Shown: piece after piece, positions 18,671 to 26,267 of the stretch
Layout of the letters: each line of letters opens with the position of its first letter
Position numbering within the stretch: position 1 is the stretch's first letter
Assembly (NCBI GenBank): GCA_900541395.1
Contig: UQJT01000001.1
Coordinates: 62,001-126,000 of the forward strand
DNA: 64,000 nt
DNA from: an uncultured Desulfovibrio sp.
GTDB taxonomy: Bacteria > Desulfobacterota > Desulfovibrionia > Desulfovibrionales > Desulfovibrionaceae
Direction of reading: 5' to 3'
Translations under genes and position numbers: made by a program
The notes under the pieces: generated by a model
Told to the model about the DNA's origin: nothing
Databases searched by the model: none
Seen by the model: only the letters and a program-made list of their open reading frames with translations

Positions 18671-20059
18671 TTATTCAGCGTTTTCGGCAGGTTCAACCAC
18701 TTTTTCCGGGGCCGCGGCCCCTGTTTCAGGCGCGGGCACGGGCTTGCCGTCGGCGTCGACCGTAATCTTCTTCGCCTTGGCGTACAGCATATCCAAAGCC
18801 TTGGCCGCCATCAGACGTTCCTGAATATCGTGGATCATGCCGTTCTGCCAGATGGCCTCGCGCAATTTGGCAAAGTCCTGCTTGGTTTCCTGGGCTATCT
18901 GCAGGATGTGGCGGTCGGCTTCCTGCTGGGTAACCCGAATATTCTCGCGGAAGGCCAGGGCCATCAGGAAAGCCTGGGCCTTGGCCTGCATCCGGGCCTG
19001 AACCGAGCCTTCGTCCTTCATGTTCTTCAGGGTATCGGCAACGGCGTTCTGGTCAAGCCCCTGCTGCGTGAGATAGTCGCGCGCTTCGGCGAGATATTCA
19101 TTAAGGTGCTTTTCCACCAGGACGGGGGGCAGAGGAAAGTCCTGGGCGTCGAGCAGGCTGTCGAGCAGCTTCTGTTGGCCCTTGGAGCGGATTTCCCGCA
19201 GCTTGTTGTTCATGGCCTGGTCCAGAATCGCCTGGCGCAGCTTGCCGATGTCCTCAAAGCCCACCTTTTTGGCGAACTCGTCGTTCAGGTCGGGCAGCAC
19301 TTCGCGGCTGATCTTGTGCAGCTTGACCTTAAGCTGCACGGTCCGACCGCGCAAAGAGGGGTCGGGATGATCCTCGGAAGCCACCATGCTGCCCTCGCCT
19401 TCCTCGCCCGCGTGCAGGGTGCGGACGACGGTTTCCACATCGGCGGGCTTGTCGCCTTCCTTGGGGGCGCGCAATTGCATGAGAAAATTCCGAGCGCTCA
19501 TGCCGGGGGCCGGCTTGCCGTCCACCGTGCCTTCCACATCCACCAGCACCACATCGCCGTCCTGGGGCAGACGATTTTCGGTCACCTCGTCCAAGGTGGC
19601 CATCGTCTTGCGGATACGCATGGTGATGCTTTCCACTTCCTCGGGCTTCAGCTCGGGCGCTTCCACATCCACAGACAGAGCGCTCATGTCTTCGGGCAAT
19701 TCGATGGAATCGGGCAACACTTCAAAGGAAAAAGTAAAGGAAAAGCTCTGATCCCGTTCGACCTGGCGGGCGTCGCCGGAGTCGAATTCGATGCGGCTGA
19801 TGGGATTGAGGCCTTCCTTTTCCAGAATTTCCGATACCTGACCGTTGACCAGGGTTTCAGTGGCGCGGGACACGATTTCCTCGGGGAAACGGCGCTCGAT
19901 GACGCGGGCGGGCACCTTGCCCTTGCGGAAACCGTCAAGGGACAAATTCGCGCCGAAACCGCGCACGGTGGAATCGAGAACGGCGTTCACGCCCGCGGCG
20001 GGCACAGTGACGGAGATTTTGCGCGCAACGGGGGAAACGACTTCAATGCTGTGTTCCAT
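18671..20059 (-). CDS. tig: trigger factor
   Basis: Trigger factor is the ribosome-bound chaperone and prolyl isomerase that greets nascent chains. The 462-residue protein has the N-terminal ribosome-binding domain with the signature GFRKGKVPARVIERR near residue 45, a central FKBP-type domain and the long helical C-terminal cradle. The tail is rich in Pro/Ala/Glu and extends beyond the usual 430-435 residues. The start MEHSIEVVSP follows an AAGGAG site; longer openings would read through tRNA-Leu and are wrong. It precedes clpP by 58 bases. Confidence 0.95.
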   Translation of the reverse strand: MEHSIEVVSPVARKISVTVPAAGVNAVLDSTVRGFGANLSLDGFRKGKVPARVIERRFPEEIVSRATETLVNGQVSEILEKEGLNPISRIEFDSGDARQVERDQSFSFTFSFEVLPDSIELPEDMSALSVDVEAPELKPEEVESITMRIRKTMATLDEVTENRLPQDGDVVLVDVEGTVDGKPAPGMSARNFLMQLRAPKEGDKPADVETVVRTLHAGEEGEGSMVASEDHPDPSLRGRTVQLKVKLHKISREVLPDLNDEFAKKVGFEDIGKLRQAILDQAMNNKLREIRSKGQQKLLDSLLDAQDFPLPPVLVEKHLNEYLAEARDYLTQQGLDQNAVADTLKNMKDEGSVQARMQAKAQAFLMALAFRENIRVTQQEADRHILQIAQETKQDFAKLREAIWQNGMIHDIQERLMAAKALDMLYAKAKKITVDADGKPVPAPETGAAAPEKVVEPAENAE

Positions 20060-20163
20060 GAGGATAGGCTCCTTGCGTGATACCCGGCTCGCCGCATGGC
20101 CGGCTCCGGAACCGGAACCGCTTCGCCAGGAATGAGGGTAATGATCGGAGGGACGCCAAACAT

Positions 20164-20247
20164 TGGTGCGAAAGGAGAGACTCGAACTCTCACGGATTGC
20201 TCCGCCGGATCCTAAATCCGGTGCGTCTACCATTCCGCCACTCTCGC
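20164..20247 (-). tRNA. tRNA-Leu (anticodon UAG)
   Basis: On the minus strand the sequence folds as a class II tRNA: acceptor GCGAGAG pairing with CTTTCGC (one G-U pair), D-loop GGAATGGTAGACGC, anticodon stem-loop CCGGA-TTTAGGA-TCCGG, a long variable arm (CGGAGCAATCCGT) and T-arm GAGAG-TTCGAGT-CTCTC. The anticodon is UAG, reading CUN leucine codons. The CCA end is encoded. It sits 104 bases upstream of the tig start in the same direction. Confidence 0.97.
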
Positions 20248-20395
20248 ATAAGCTCATCCCGCGCCAACGCGCGAAAACAAGCGGACAATCCAAACGACAT
20301 AGATTAACACAGTGCCCCGGCAGACGCAAGACGCGTCCGGCCGTCGTCCTCCATCGGCTTGCCAAAAACCGCGCGGCTGCGCTACGACCTTATGC

Positions 20396-20917
20396 ATGTT
20401 CCGCCGTTCGTCTCCTCTCCTCTCCTTTTCTTCGTTTCCGTGGACGCCCGCCGCCTTTTTCCTGACGGGCGCGGCGTTGTGCACTCGGGGCTGGAGCCTG
20501 GGGCCGGGGCGAGCGGACGCGCCGGGTCCGGGGTTATGGCCCGCCGTCGTGGGCGGCGGTCTGATGGTGTGCGGCGCGCTTCTGGCCGCTACGTCCGGCC
20601 GTTCGCCCAAAGCCGCGACGACCGTTTGTCCCGCTCCGGACGGTCGGGCGCTCAAGGGGCTGCTTCTGGGCTGCCTGGCGTGGCTGGCGCTGTTCACCTC
20701 TCTGGGCTGGTTGCCGGCAACGCTGGCAGCCGGGCTGATTTTCAGCCGCAGCGCGGGCAACGGCTGGCGAAGTTCCTTCATTCTGGCGGCCCTGGTCATC
20801 GGCGGCCTGGGGGTGGGCGTGGAATATCTGTTGCGCTTTCCCCTGCCCGGCGGTTTCTGGGGCCGAGTTTTCACCGCGCCGGCCGTCTGGCTGTCCGGCC
20901 CGGGAGGTCCGGCGTGA
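20396..20917 (+). CDS. tctB: tripartite tricarboxylate transporter small membrane subunit (TctB-like)
   Basis: A 173-residue protein with four hydrophobic segments, the usual size and topology of TctB. The block PGPGLWPAVVGGGLMVCGALLA matches the conserved GPGxxP...GG region before the second helix (here quoted in full because it is diagnostic only as a whole: positions about 48-69). The stop codon overlaps the tctA start (GTGA), supporting its identity as the small partner of that permease. The start is uncertain: ATG 20396 has no good ribosome site. The tail of this gene provides the GGAGGT site for tctA. Confidence 0.78.
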   Translation: MFRRSSPLLSFSSFPWTPAAFFLTGAALCTRGWSLGPGRADAPGPGLWPAVVGGGLMVCGALLAATSGRSPKAATTVCPAPDGRALKGLLLGCLAWLALFTSLGWLPATLAAGLIFSRSAGNGWRSSFILAALVIGGLGVGVEYLLRFPLPGGFWGRVFTAPAVWLSGPGGPA

Positions 20918-22350
20918 GCGCCGGATTCGACGCCGCCGCTCTGAGCGGCATGGCTCAGGGAGTTCTGGCCGTGGCGGGCGATCCCCTGATGTGGGGCCTG
21001 GTGCTGCTGGGCTGCGTGCTCGGTATGGTGGTGGGCGTCCTGCCCGGCTTCGGTCCTCCGGCGGCCATGGCGCTGCTCTTTCCCCTTGTCTATGTGCTGG
21101 AGCCTCTGCCGGGCATCACCCTGCTGGCGGGCATTTTTTACGGCGCCAAGTATGGCGGCGCGGTGACCTCCATTCTGCTGGGCGTTCCGGGCGAAGCCGA
21201 CGCCGTGGCCACTCTGTTCGAAGGTCACCCCCTGGCGCAAGCGGGCCGGGCGAAACAGGCCCTGGCGGCCGCCACTCTGGCCTCCTTCACGGGCGGCATG
21301 GCGGCAACCCTGGGCCTGGCGGCTCTGGCTCCTCTGCTCGGCGCCGCGGCCCTATACTTCGGGCCCGGTCAGCGCGCTCTGCTTATGGTCGGAGCCCTGG
21401 CCCTGGTGGTGCTGCTCGGCCCCGGCGATCCGCGTAAAAACCTGGGCATGGTGTTTCTGGGGCTGGCTCTGGCCCTGGTGGGCCTGGATCCGGTGCACGG
21501 GGCCGAACGCCTGACCTTCGGCTCGTGGCGGCTGATGAACGGCATCGAATTGACTTCGCTGCTGCTGGGCGTATTCGGCCTGGGCGACATCCTCGACACC
21601 CTGCTGACGCCACCCGCGCCCGCGCCGCTACGCCCGGTCGAAAGCGCGGGCGCAACCTCGCTCGTCCCGAAGTCGCGGACCGCCGCCGAAAACGAGCCCG
21701 TGCGCCCCTCATGGCGTCTTCTGTTTCCGGCCCTGCGCGGAACCGCCATCGGCTTCGCCACAGGCCTGGTGCCCTGCGGCGCGGGCATGACCGCCAGTTT
21801 CGCCTCCTACGCTCTGGAAAAACGTCTGGCGCCCGACCGCGCCCGCTTCGGCCGGGGCGCATGGTCCGGCCTGGTCGGCCCCGAAGCCTCCAACAACGCG
21901 GCGGCCGTGGCTTCGTTCGCTCCGCTGTTGCTCCTCGGGCTGCCCACCAACCCCATTACCGCCGCCCTATTGGGCGCGCTCACCGTAGGCGGCGTGGTAC
22001 CGGGGCCTCTGTTGCCCGAACGGCAACCCGTTTTTTACTGGGGGCTGGCAACCAGCCTGATCCTGGGCAACCTGCTTCTGCTCTTTCTGGGCCTGGGGCT
22101 GGCCAGGGTATGGGCCGGGCTGGCCCGCCTGCCCTATCGTCTGCTGTGGCCCTTCATCCTGCTCTTGTGCCTGACGGGCTCCTATATGGGCGCGGGCGGT
22201 CCGGAAGGTCCCGTTCAGTGCATTCTGTTCGGCGGGCTGTCCGTGCTGTTGCGCCGCCGGGGCTTCGCGCCCGCCCCGCTGGTGCTGGCTTTCGTCCTGG
22301 GGCCGAACCTGGAAACCCACATGGTGCAAATACTGATGGGCGGTTTGTAA
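20914..22350 (+). CDS. tctA: tripartite tricarboxylate transporter large permease (TctA)
   Basis: TctA is the large permease of secondary transporters that import carboxylates captured by a periplasmic TctC-type protein. The 478-residue protein has about twelve hydrophobic segments and the family signatures GVLPGFGPPAAMALLFP, FYGAKYGGAVTSILLGVPGE and GLVGPEASNNAAA with LLLLGLPTNP. It begins at a GTG overlapping the tctB stop, with GGAGGT just upstream. It is a little shorter than typical (about 500). The hydrophilic loop around residues 215-255 is long and Pro/Ala/Arg-rich. Substrate is not identifiable. Confidence 0.92.
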   Translation: MSAGFDAAALSGMAQGVLAVAGDPLMWGLVLLGCVLGMVVGVLPGFGPPAAMALLFPLVYVLEPLPGITLLAGIFYGAKYGGAVTSILLGVPGEADAVATLFEGHPLAQAGRAKQALAAATLASFTGGMAATLGLAALAPLLGAAALYFGPGQRALLMVGALALVVLLGPGDPRKNLGMVFLGLALALVGLDPVHGAERLTFGSWRLMNGIELTSLLLGVFGLGDILDTLLTPPAPAPLRPVESAGATSLVPKSRTAAENEPVRPSWRLLFPALRGTAIGFATGLVPCGAGMTASFASYALEKRLAPDRARFGRGAWSGLVGPEASNNAAAVASFAPLLLLGLPTNPITAALLGALTVGGVVPGPLLPERQPVFYWGLATSLILGNLLLLFLGLGLARVWAGLARLPYRLLWPFILLLCLTGSYMGAGGPEGPVQCILFGGLSVLLRRRGFAPAPLVLAFVLGPNLETHMVQILMGGL

Positions 22351-22390
22351 GCCCGGAATTCCGGTTTCGATACCTGCCCCCCCCTGCCTG

Positions 22391-22438
22391 TTGAGCGCGC
22401 GCTCAACCTTTGAAATTTTATGATTATGTAATTATTTT
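22391..22438 (+). promoter_or_regulatory. palindrome plus sigma70-like promoter before tctC
   Basis: A perfect 16-base palindrome TTGAGCGCGCGCTCAA (22391-22406) is followed by TTGAAA (22410-22415), 17 bases, and TATTTT (22433-22438), a good sigma70-type promoter layout. The surrounding 170 bases are AT-rich, unlike the flanking genes. It could give tctC its own promoter and operator; the palindrome could also act as part of a tctA terminator. Confidence 0.5.
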
Positions 22439-22520
22439 ACAAAGATAGAGTGTTTTAGGGTATTATTTCTTGTGAAAAAAAAATTTTTACTTGCCAAACT
22501 AGTGCAAAATCGCACACAAG

Positions 22521-23543
22521 ATGATTATGAAATGGTATTTGTCCCGCCACTTCCAGCGTACGGCCGGGATACTCGTCCTGGCGGTACTGCTCGCCGCGCT
22601 TCCTGCGCGGCTTTTTGCGGCCGATTCTTATGATTTTCCTCACAAAGTTCTGGACCTGTCCATCGTGTTCAGCCCCGGCGGAGCGCTGGACGCCGCGGCC
22701 CGCGTGCTGGCCGGAGAAGCCGAACCCCTGCTCGGCCAGGCCATTGTGCCCCGCAATGAAGCGGGCGGAGGCGGCATGCCCGGCGTGGCCAAGCTGGCCG
22801 CAGCCCGTCCCGACGGTTACAGTCTGGCCGCGGCGGTGTCCAACGCGCTGATTTACATCCCCCACCGCAACAAGGCTCCCTACAAGCCCCTGGCCGATGT
22901 GGAACCCGTGCTGGCCTTCGGTCAGGCCGCGCCTCTGCTGGTGGTCGCCCCCGGCTCGCCTTACGCCGACATCGACGCCTTTTTTGCCGCCAGTCGCGAA
23001 CACAAGGGCGAACTGCGCATCGGCGTGCCCGGCCTGGGCACGCCCTCTCACATCGCCTTGGCCATGATGAGTAAACACGACCCTTCCCTGACCTGGCGCT
23101 TCGTGCCCTTCGGCGGACCGGGCGAAGCCGAAACGGCGCTGTTGGGCGGCCATGTGGACGCGGCGGCCAGCGGTGCGCTGCCCCGCATTAAAAACGGACA
23201 ATTGCGCCCCCTTATGGTTTTGGCAGGTTCACGACTGCCGGCTCTGCCCGATGTGCCCGCCCTCGCCGACCGAGGCTTTGCCGACCCCGGCCGGGGTGAC
23301 TCTCTGTTCGTGCTGCTGGCCCCCGGGGGTACGCCCGAAACGACGCTGGACAAGCTCGAAGCCGCTTTCACCCGGGCCGCGCAATCCGAGGCTTTTCTCC
23401 GCGCGCTGGAAGGCTGGTCCGTCGCTCCGGCCCTCAAAAGCCGGGCCGAAACCAAGGCTTTTTTGGCTGAAGCATGGCGGGCCGAATCTGCTATACTGGC
23501 CGAACTCGGCCTGACGGCTCAACCCGCCACCCGGCCCGAATGA
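22521..23543 (+). CDS. tctC: tripartite tricarboxylate transporter substrate-binding protein (TctC/Bug)
   Basis: A 340-residue periplasmic binding protein of the Bug/TctC family, which captures carboxylates for the TctAB permease. A signal peptide of about 34 residues (RTAGILVLAVLLAALPA, cut near LFAADS) precedes the mature protein. Family blocks include VFSPGGALDAAARVLA, GGGGMPGVAKLAAARPDGY and RIGVPGLGTPSH, and the C-terminal APGGTP. Gene order is B-A-C rather than the commoner C-B-A. A 170-base AT-rich gap with a promoter-like sequence separates it from tctA, fitting the need for more binding protein than permease. Confidence 0.9.
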   Translation: MIMKWYLSRHFQRTAGILVLAVLLAALPARLFAADSYDFPHKVLDLSIVFSPGGALDAAARVLAGEAEPLLGQAIVPRNEAGGGGMPGVAKLAAARPDGYSLAAAVSNALIYIPHRNKAPYKPLADVEPVLAFGQAAPLLVVAPGSPYADIDAFFAASREHKGELRIGVPGLGTPSHIALAMMSKHDPSLTWRFVPFGGPGEAETALLGGHVDAAASGALPRIKNGQLRPLMVLAGSRLPALPDVPALADRGFADPGRGDSLFVLLAPGGTPETTLDKLEAAFTRAAQSEAFLRALEGWSVAPALKSRAETKAFLAEAWRAESAILAELGLTAQPATRPE

Positions 23544-23551
23544 CAAATTTT

Positions 23552-23591
23552 CCGCCCGCGCCTCTTCCCGTCCCGGTCGGGGCGCGGGCGG
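23552..23591 (+). terminator. stem-loop between tctC and the hydrogenase genes
   Basis: CCGCCCGCGCC (23552-23562) pairs perfectly with GGCGCGGGCGG (23581-23591). No T-run follows, so it is at best a weak terminator or a 5' structure of the hydrogenase transcript. A second G/C-rich imperfect hairpin follows at about 23596-23625. Confidence 0.4.
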
Positions 23592-23660
23592 ACCACCGGC
23601 CGCACGGGGATCGCCCCGCCGGCCGCCATCGGCACCTGAACGTACCAGGAGGATACACAC

Positions 23661-24149
23661 ATGGCATGTAATTGCTCGGGCGTGGACGAATTCGATCTCG
23701 CGCCGCTCATGGACATTCTGGCGGATTACCGGAAAGACCCGCGCGGGGCTCTCATTCCGGTGCTGCAGAAGGCCCAGGGCGTTTACGGGTATCTGCCCAA
23801 GCCGATTCTGGAAGTCATTGCCAAAGAACTGAACATTCCCGTTTCGGAAGTGTTCGGGGTTGTGACTTTTTATTCCCAGTTCCATCTCAATCCGCGCGGC
23901 AAAAACATTATCCGTTGCTGTCAGGGCACGGCCTGTCACGTACGGGGCGCCGCGGGCATTTTGGACGCCATCAGCCAGCATCTCAACATCAAACCCGGCG
24001 AAACAACCAAAGACCTCGAATTCACGCTGGAAACCGTGGCCTGTCTGGGCGCGTGCGGGCTGGCTCCGGTCATGATGGTCAACGATCAGACCCACGGCCG
24101 GCTGACCCCCGCCGATATTCCGGGCATTCTCGACAGCTACCTGTCGTAG
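23661..24149 (+). CDS. hndA: hydrogenase subunit HndA ([2Fe-2S] NuoE-like)
   Basis: A 162-residue thioredoxin-fold [2Fe-2S] protein of the NuoE/HndA/HydC family. Four conserved Cys are seen in RCCQGTACHVRGA and ETVACLGACGLAP, with the family block VFGVVTFYSQFHLNPRGKN between helix bundle and cluster. In Desulfovibrio fructosovorans HndA is the small electron-transfer subunit of the NADP-reducing/bifurcating hydrogenase. A strong AGGAGG lies before the ATG. It heads a three-gene operon with hndC-like and hndD-like genes, and no second NuoE-type gene is present. Confidence 0.93.
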   Translation: MACNCSGVDEFDLAPLMDILADYRKDPRGALIPVLQKAQGVYGYLPKPILEVIAKELNIPVSEVFGVVTFYSQFHLNPRGKNIIRCCQGTACHVRGAAGILDAISQHLNIKPGETTKDLEFTLETVACLGACGLAPVMMVNDQTHGRLTPADIPGILDSYLS

Positions 24150-24244
24150 AGCGGGCCGCCCCGGCGCCGCGCATACCGCATCCCGCGCGAAGAACGGTCG
24201 CATTGCCGTTCCCCGGGATCTCCATCAAGCACTGTGAGGATATC

Positions 24245-26134
24245 ATGACCAAATATGCCCGCCTTGCTTCCCCCGCCGACCTCCGGAAGGTCAGGGAAGC
24301 CTCCAAACCCAAAATCGCATTGCGCCACTATGACCGCAAGCCCACCGACAAAAAGTTCCAGATCCTCGTCTGCGGGGGCACGGGCTGTACGTCCTCGGGC
24401 AGCCAGGCCGTGCGCGATGCCTTCCACCAGGCCATCGAGGCCCACGGTCTGGCCGACCGCGTGGAAGTGGTGACCACCGGCTGCCACGGCTTTTGCGAGC
24501 TTGGCCCCCTGGTTATCGTCTATCCCGGCGGCAACTTCTATATCCGGGTCAAGGCCGAGGACGTCGAGGAAATCGTGACCACCACCCTCATCGAGGGCGG
24601 CGTGGTCGAACGCCTGCTGTTCCAGGGCCGCACCGGCAAGACCCCGCGCAAGACCTACCGCGAAATGGCTTTCTACAACCTCCAGCATCGTCTGGTGCTG
24701 CGCAACTGCGGCCGCATCGACCCCGAGGACATCGAGGAATACATCGCGGGCGGCGGTTACGAGGGATTGGTCAAAGCCATGGAAATGGGCTCCGAAGCCG
24801 CCCTTGAGGAAGTGAAAAAATCCGGCCTTCGCGGACGCGGCGGCGCGGGTTTCCCCACCGGCCGCAAATGGGAAATGATGCGCGCGGCCACGGGCTCGCC
24901 CAAGTACGTGGTGTGCAACGCCGACGAAGGCGACCCCGGCGCGTTTATGGACCGCTCGGTGCTGGAAGGCGACCCCCACGCCGTCATCGAGGGCATGCTT
25001 ATCGGGGCCTGGTGCACCGGAGCCAGCCACGGCTACATCTACGTGCGCGCCGAATATCCCCTGGCCATCCAGCGTCTGAAGGTAGCCATGGCCCAGGCCG
25101 AGGAAATGGGGCTGCTCGGCGAGCATATTCTGGGCACGGATTTCCACTTCGATCTGAAAATCAAGGAAGGCGCGGGCGCGTTCGTGTGCGGCGAAGAAAC
25201 CGCCCTGCTCCAGTCCATCGAGGGCAAGCGCGGCATGCCGCGTCCCCGGCCGCCCTTCCCCGCCAATGAAGGCGTATGGGGCAAGCCCACGGTTCTCAAC
25301 AATGTGGAAACCTTCGCCAACGTGGCCCGCATCATCACCGACGGGGCCGACGCCTATACCGCGCTGGGCACGGAAAAGTCGCCCGGCACCAAGGTCTTCG
25401 CCCTGACCGGCAAGGTGCGCAATACCGGCCTGGTGGAAGTGCCCATGGGCACTTCCATGCGCCAGATTATTTTCGACATCGGCGCGGGCATCAAGGACGG
25501 CAAAAAGTTCAAGGCCGTGCAGATCGGCGGTCCCTCGGGCGCCTGCCTGCCCGAATCGCTGCTGGACAGTCCGGTGGACTACGACTCGCTGAAGGCCGCG
25601 GGCGCCATGATGGGGTCCGGCGGTCTGGTGGTTGTGGACGAGGATACCTGCATGGTGGACCTGGCCCGCTTCTTCCTGTCCTTCACCCAGGCCGAAAGCT
25701 GCGGCAAGTGCACGCCCTGCCGCGAAGGCAGCAAGCGCATGCTGGAAATTCTGGAGCGCATCTGCCAGGGCAAGGGCAAGCCCGGCGACATCGAGGACCT
25801 GGAACGCCTGGCCCGTACCATGCAGCAGGCGGCCCTGTGCGCCCTGGGACAGACCGCGCCCAACCCGGTGCTGTCCACCCTGCGCTTTTTCCGCGACGAG
25901 TACGAGGCTCACATCTACGACAAGAAGTGCCCGGCCAAGGCTTGTACGGACCTGCTCGAATACTGGATCGACCCCGAAAAATGCATCGGCTGCGGGATGT
26001 GCGCCCGGGCCTGTCCGGCGGACGCCATCAGCGGCGAAAAACGGCAGCCCCACGTCATCGATACGGCCAAGTGCGTCAAGTGCGGCACCTGCGTGACCCA
26101 GTGCAAGAAGATGCACGCCGTCACCCGTCGTTAG
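24245..26134 (+). CDS. hndC: hydrogenase flavin subunit HndC/HydB-like with N-terminal [2Fe-2S] domain
   Basis: A 629-residue NuoF-like subunit that binds FMN and NAD(P) and holds several clusters. Residues about 37-125 form a thioredoxin-like [2Fe-2S] domain (Cys43, Cys48, Cys80, Cys84) like separate HndB proteins. Then come the FMN/NAD blocks GLRGRGGAGFPTGRKWE and NADEGDPGAFMDR, the [4Fe-4S] site SCGKCTPCREG, and a C-terminal double [4Fe-4S] ferredoxin (CIGCGMCARACP, CVKCGTCVTQC). This domain order matches Thermotoga HydB (about 626 residues). In D. fructosovorans hndB and hndC are separate genes, as I recall. The ATG at 24245 follows GTGAGGATATC. Confidence 0.93.
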   Translation: MTKYARLASPADLRKVREASKPKIALRHYDRKPTDKKFQILVCGGTGCTSSGSQAVRDAFHQAIEAHGLADRVEVVTTGCHGFCELGPLVIVYPGGNFYIRVKAEDVEEIVTTTLIEGGVVERLLFQGRTGKTPRKTYREMAFYNLQHRLVLRNCGRIDPEDIEEYIAGGGYEGLVKAMEMGSEAALEEVKKSGLRGRGGAGFPTGRKWEMMRAATGSPKYVVCNADEGDPGAFMDRSVLEGDPHAVIEGMLIGAWCTGASHGYIYVRAEYPLAIQRLKVAMAQAEEMGLLGEHILGTDFHFDLKIKEGAGAFVCGEETALLQSIEGKRGMPRPRPPFPANEGVWGKPTVLNNVETFANVARIITDGADAYTALGTEKSPGTKVFALTGKVRNTGLVEVPMGTSMRQIIFDIGAGIKDGKKFKAVQIGGPSGACLPESLLDSPVDYDSLKAAGAMMGSGGLVVVDEDTCMVDLARFFLSFTQAESCGKCTPCREGSKRMLEILERICQGKGKPGDIEDLERLARTMQQAALCALGQTAPNPVLSTLRFFRDEYEAHIYDKKCPAKACTDLLEYWIDPEKCIGCGMCARACPADAISGEKRQPHVIDTAKCVKCGTCVTQCKKMHAVTRR

Positions 26135-26267
26135 GGCGGCGCTTGCGGAAACTGATGACCATGAACGACGCTGCGAAACGCCCGGGTGGGCACAGGCGCG
26201 GCCGCGCCGCCGCCTCGGAGCGGCCGGACGCAAGTTCCGGCGAAACACGCATTTTAAGGAGAAGAGC

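Noticed and set aside
20248..20395. Attachment site or integrase scar next to tRNA-Leu
   Set aside because: No direct repeat of the tRNA 3' end and no integrase-like gene are seen nearby.
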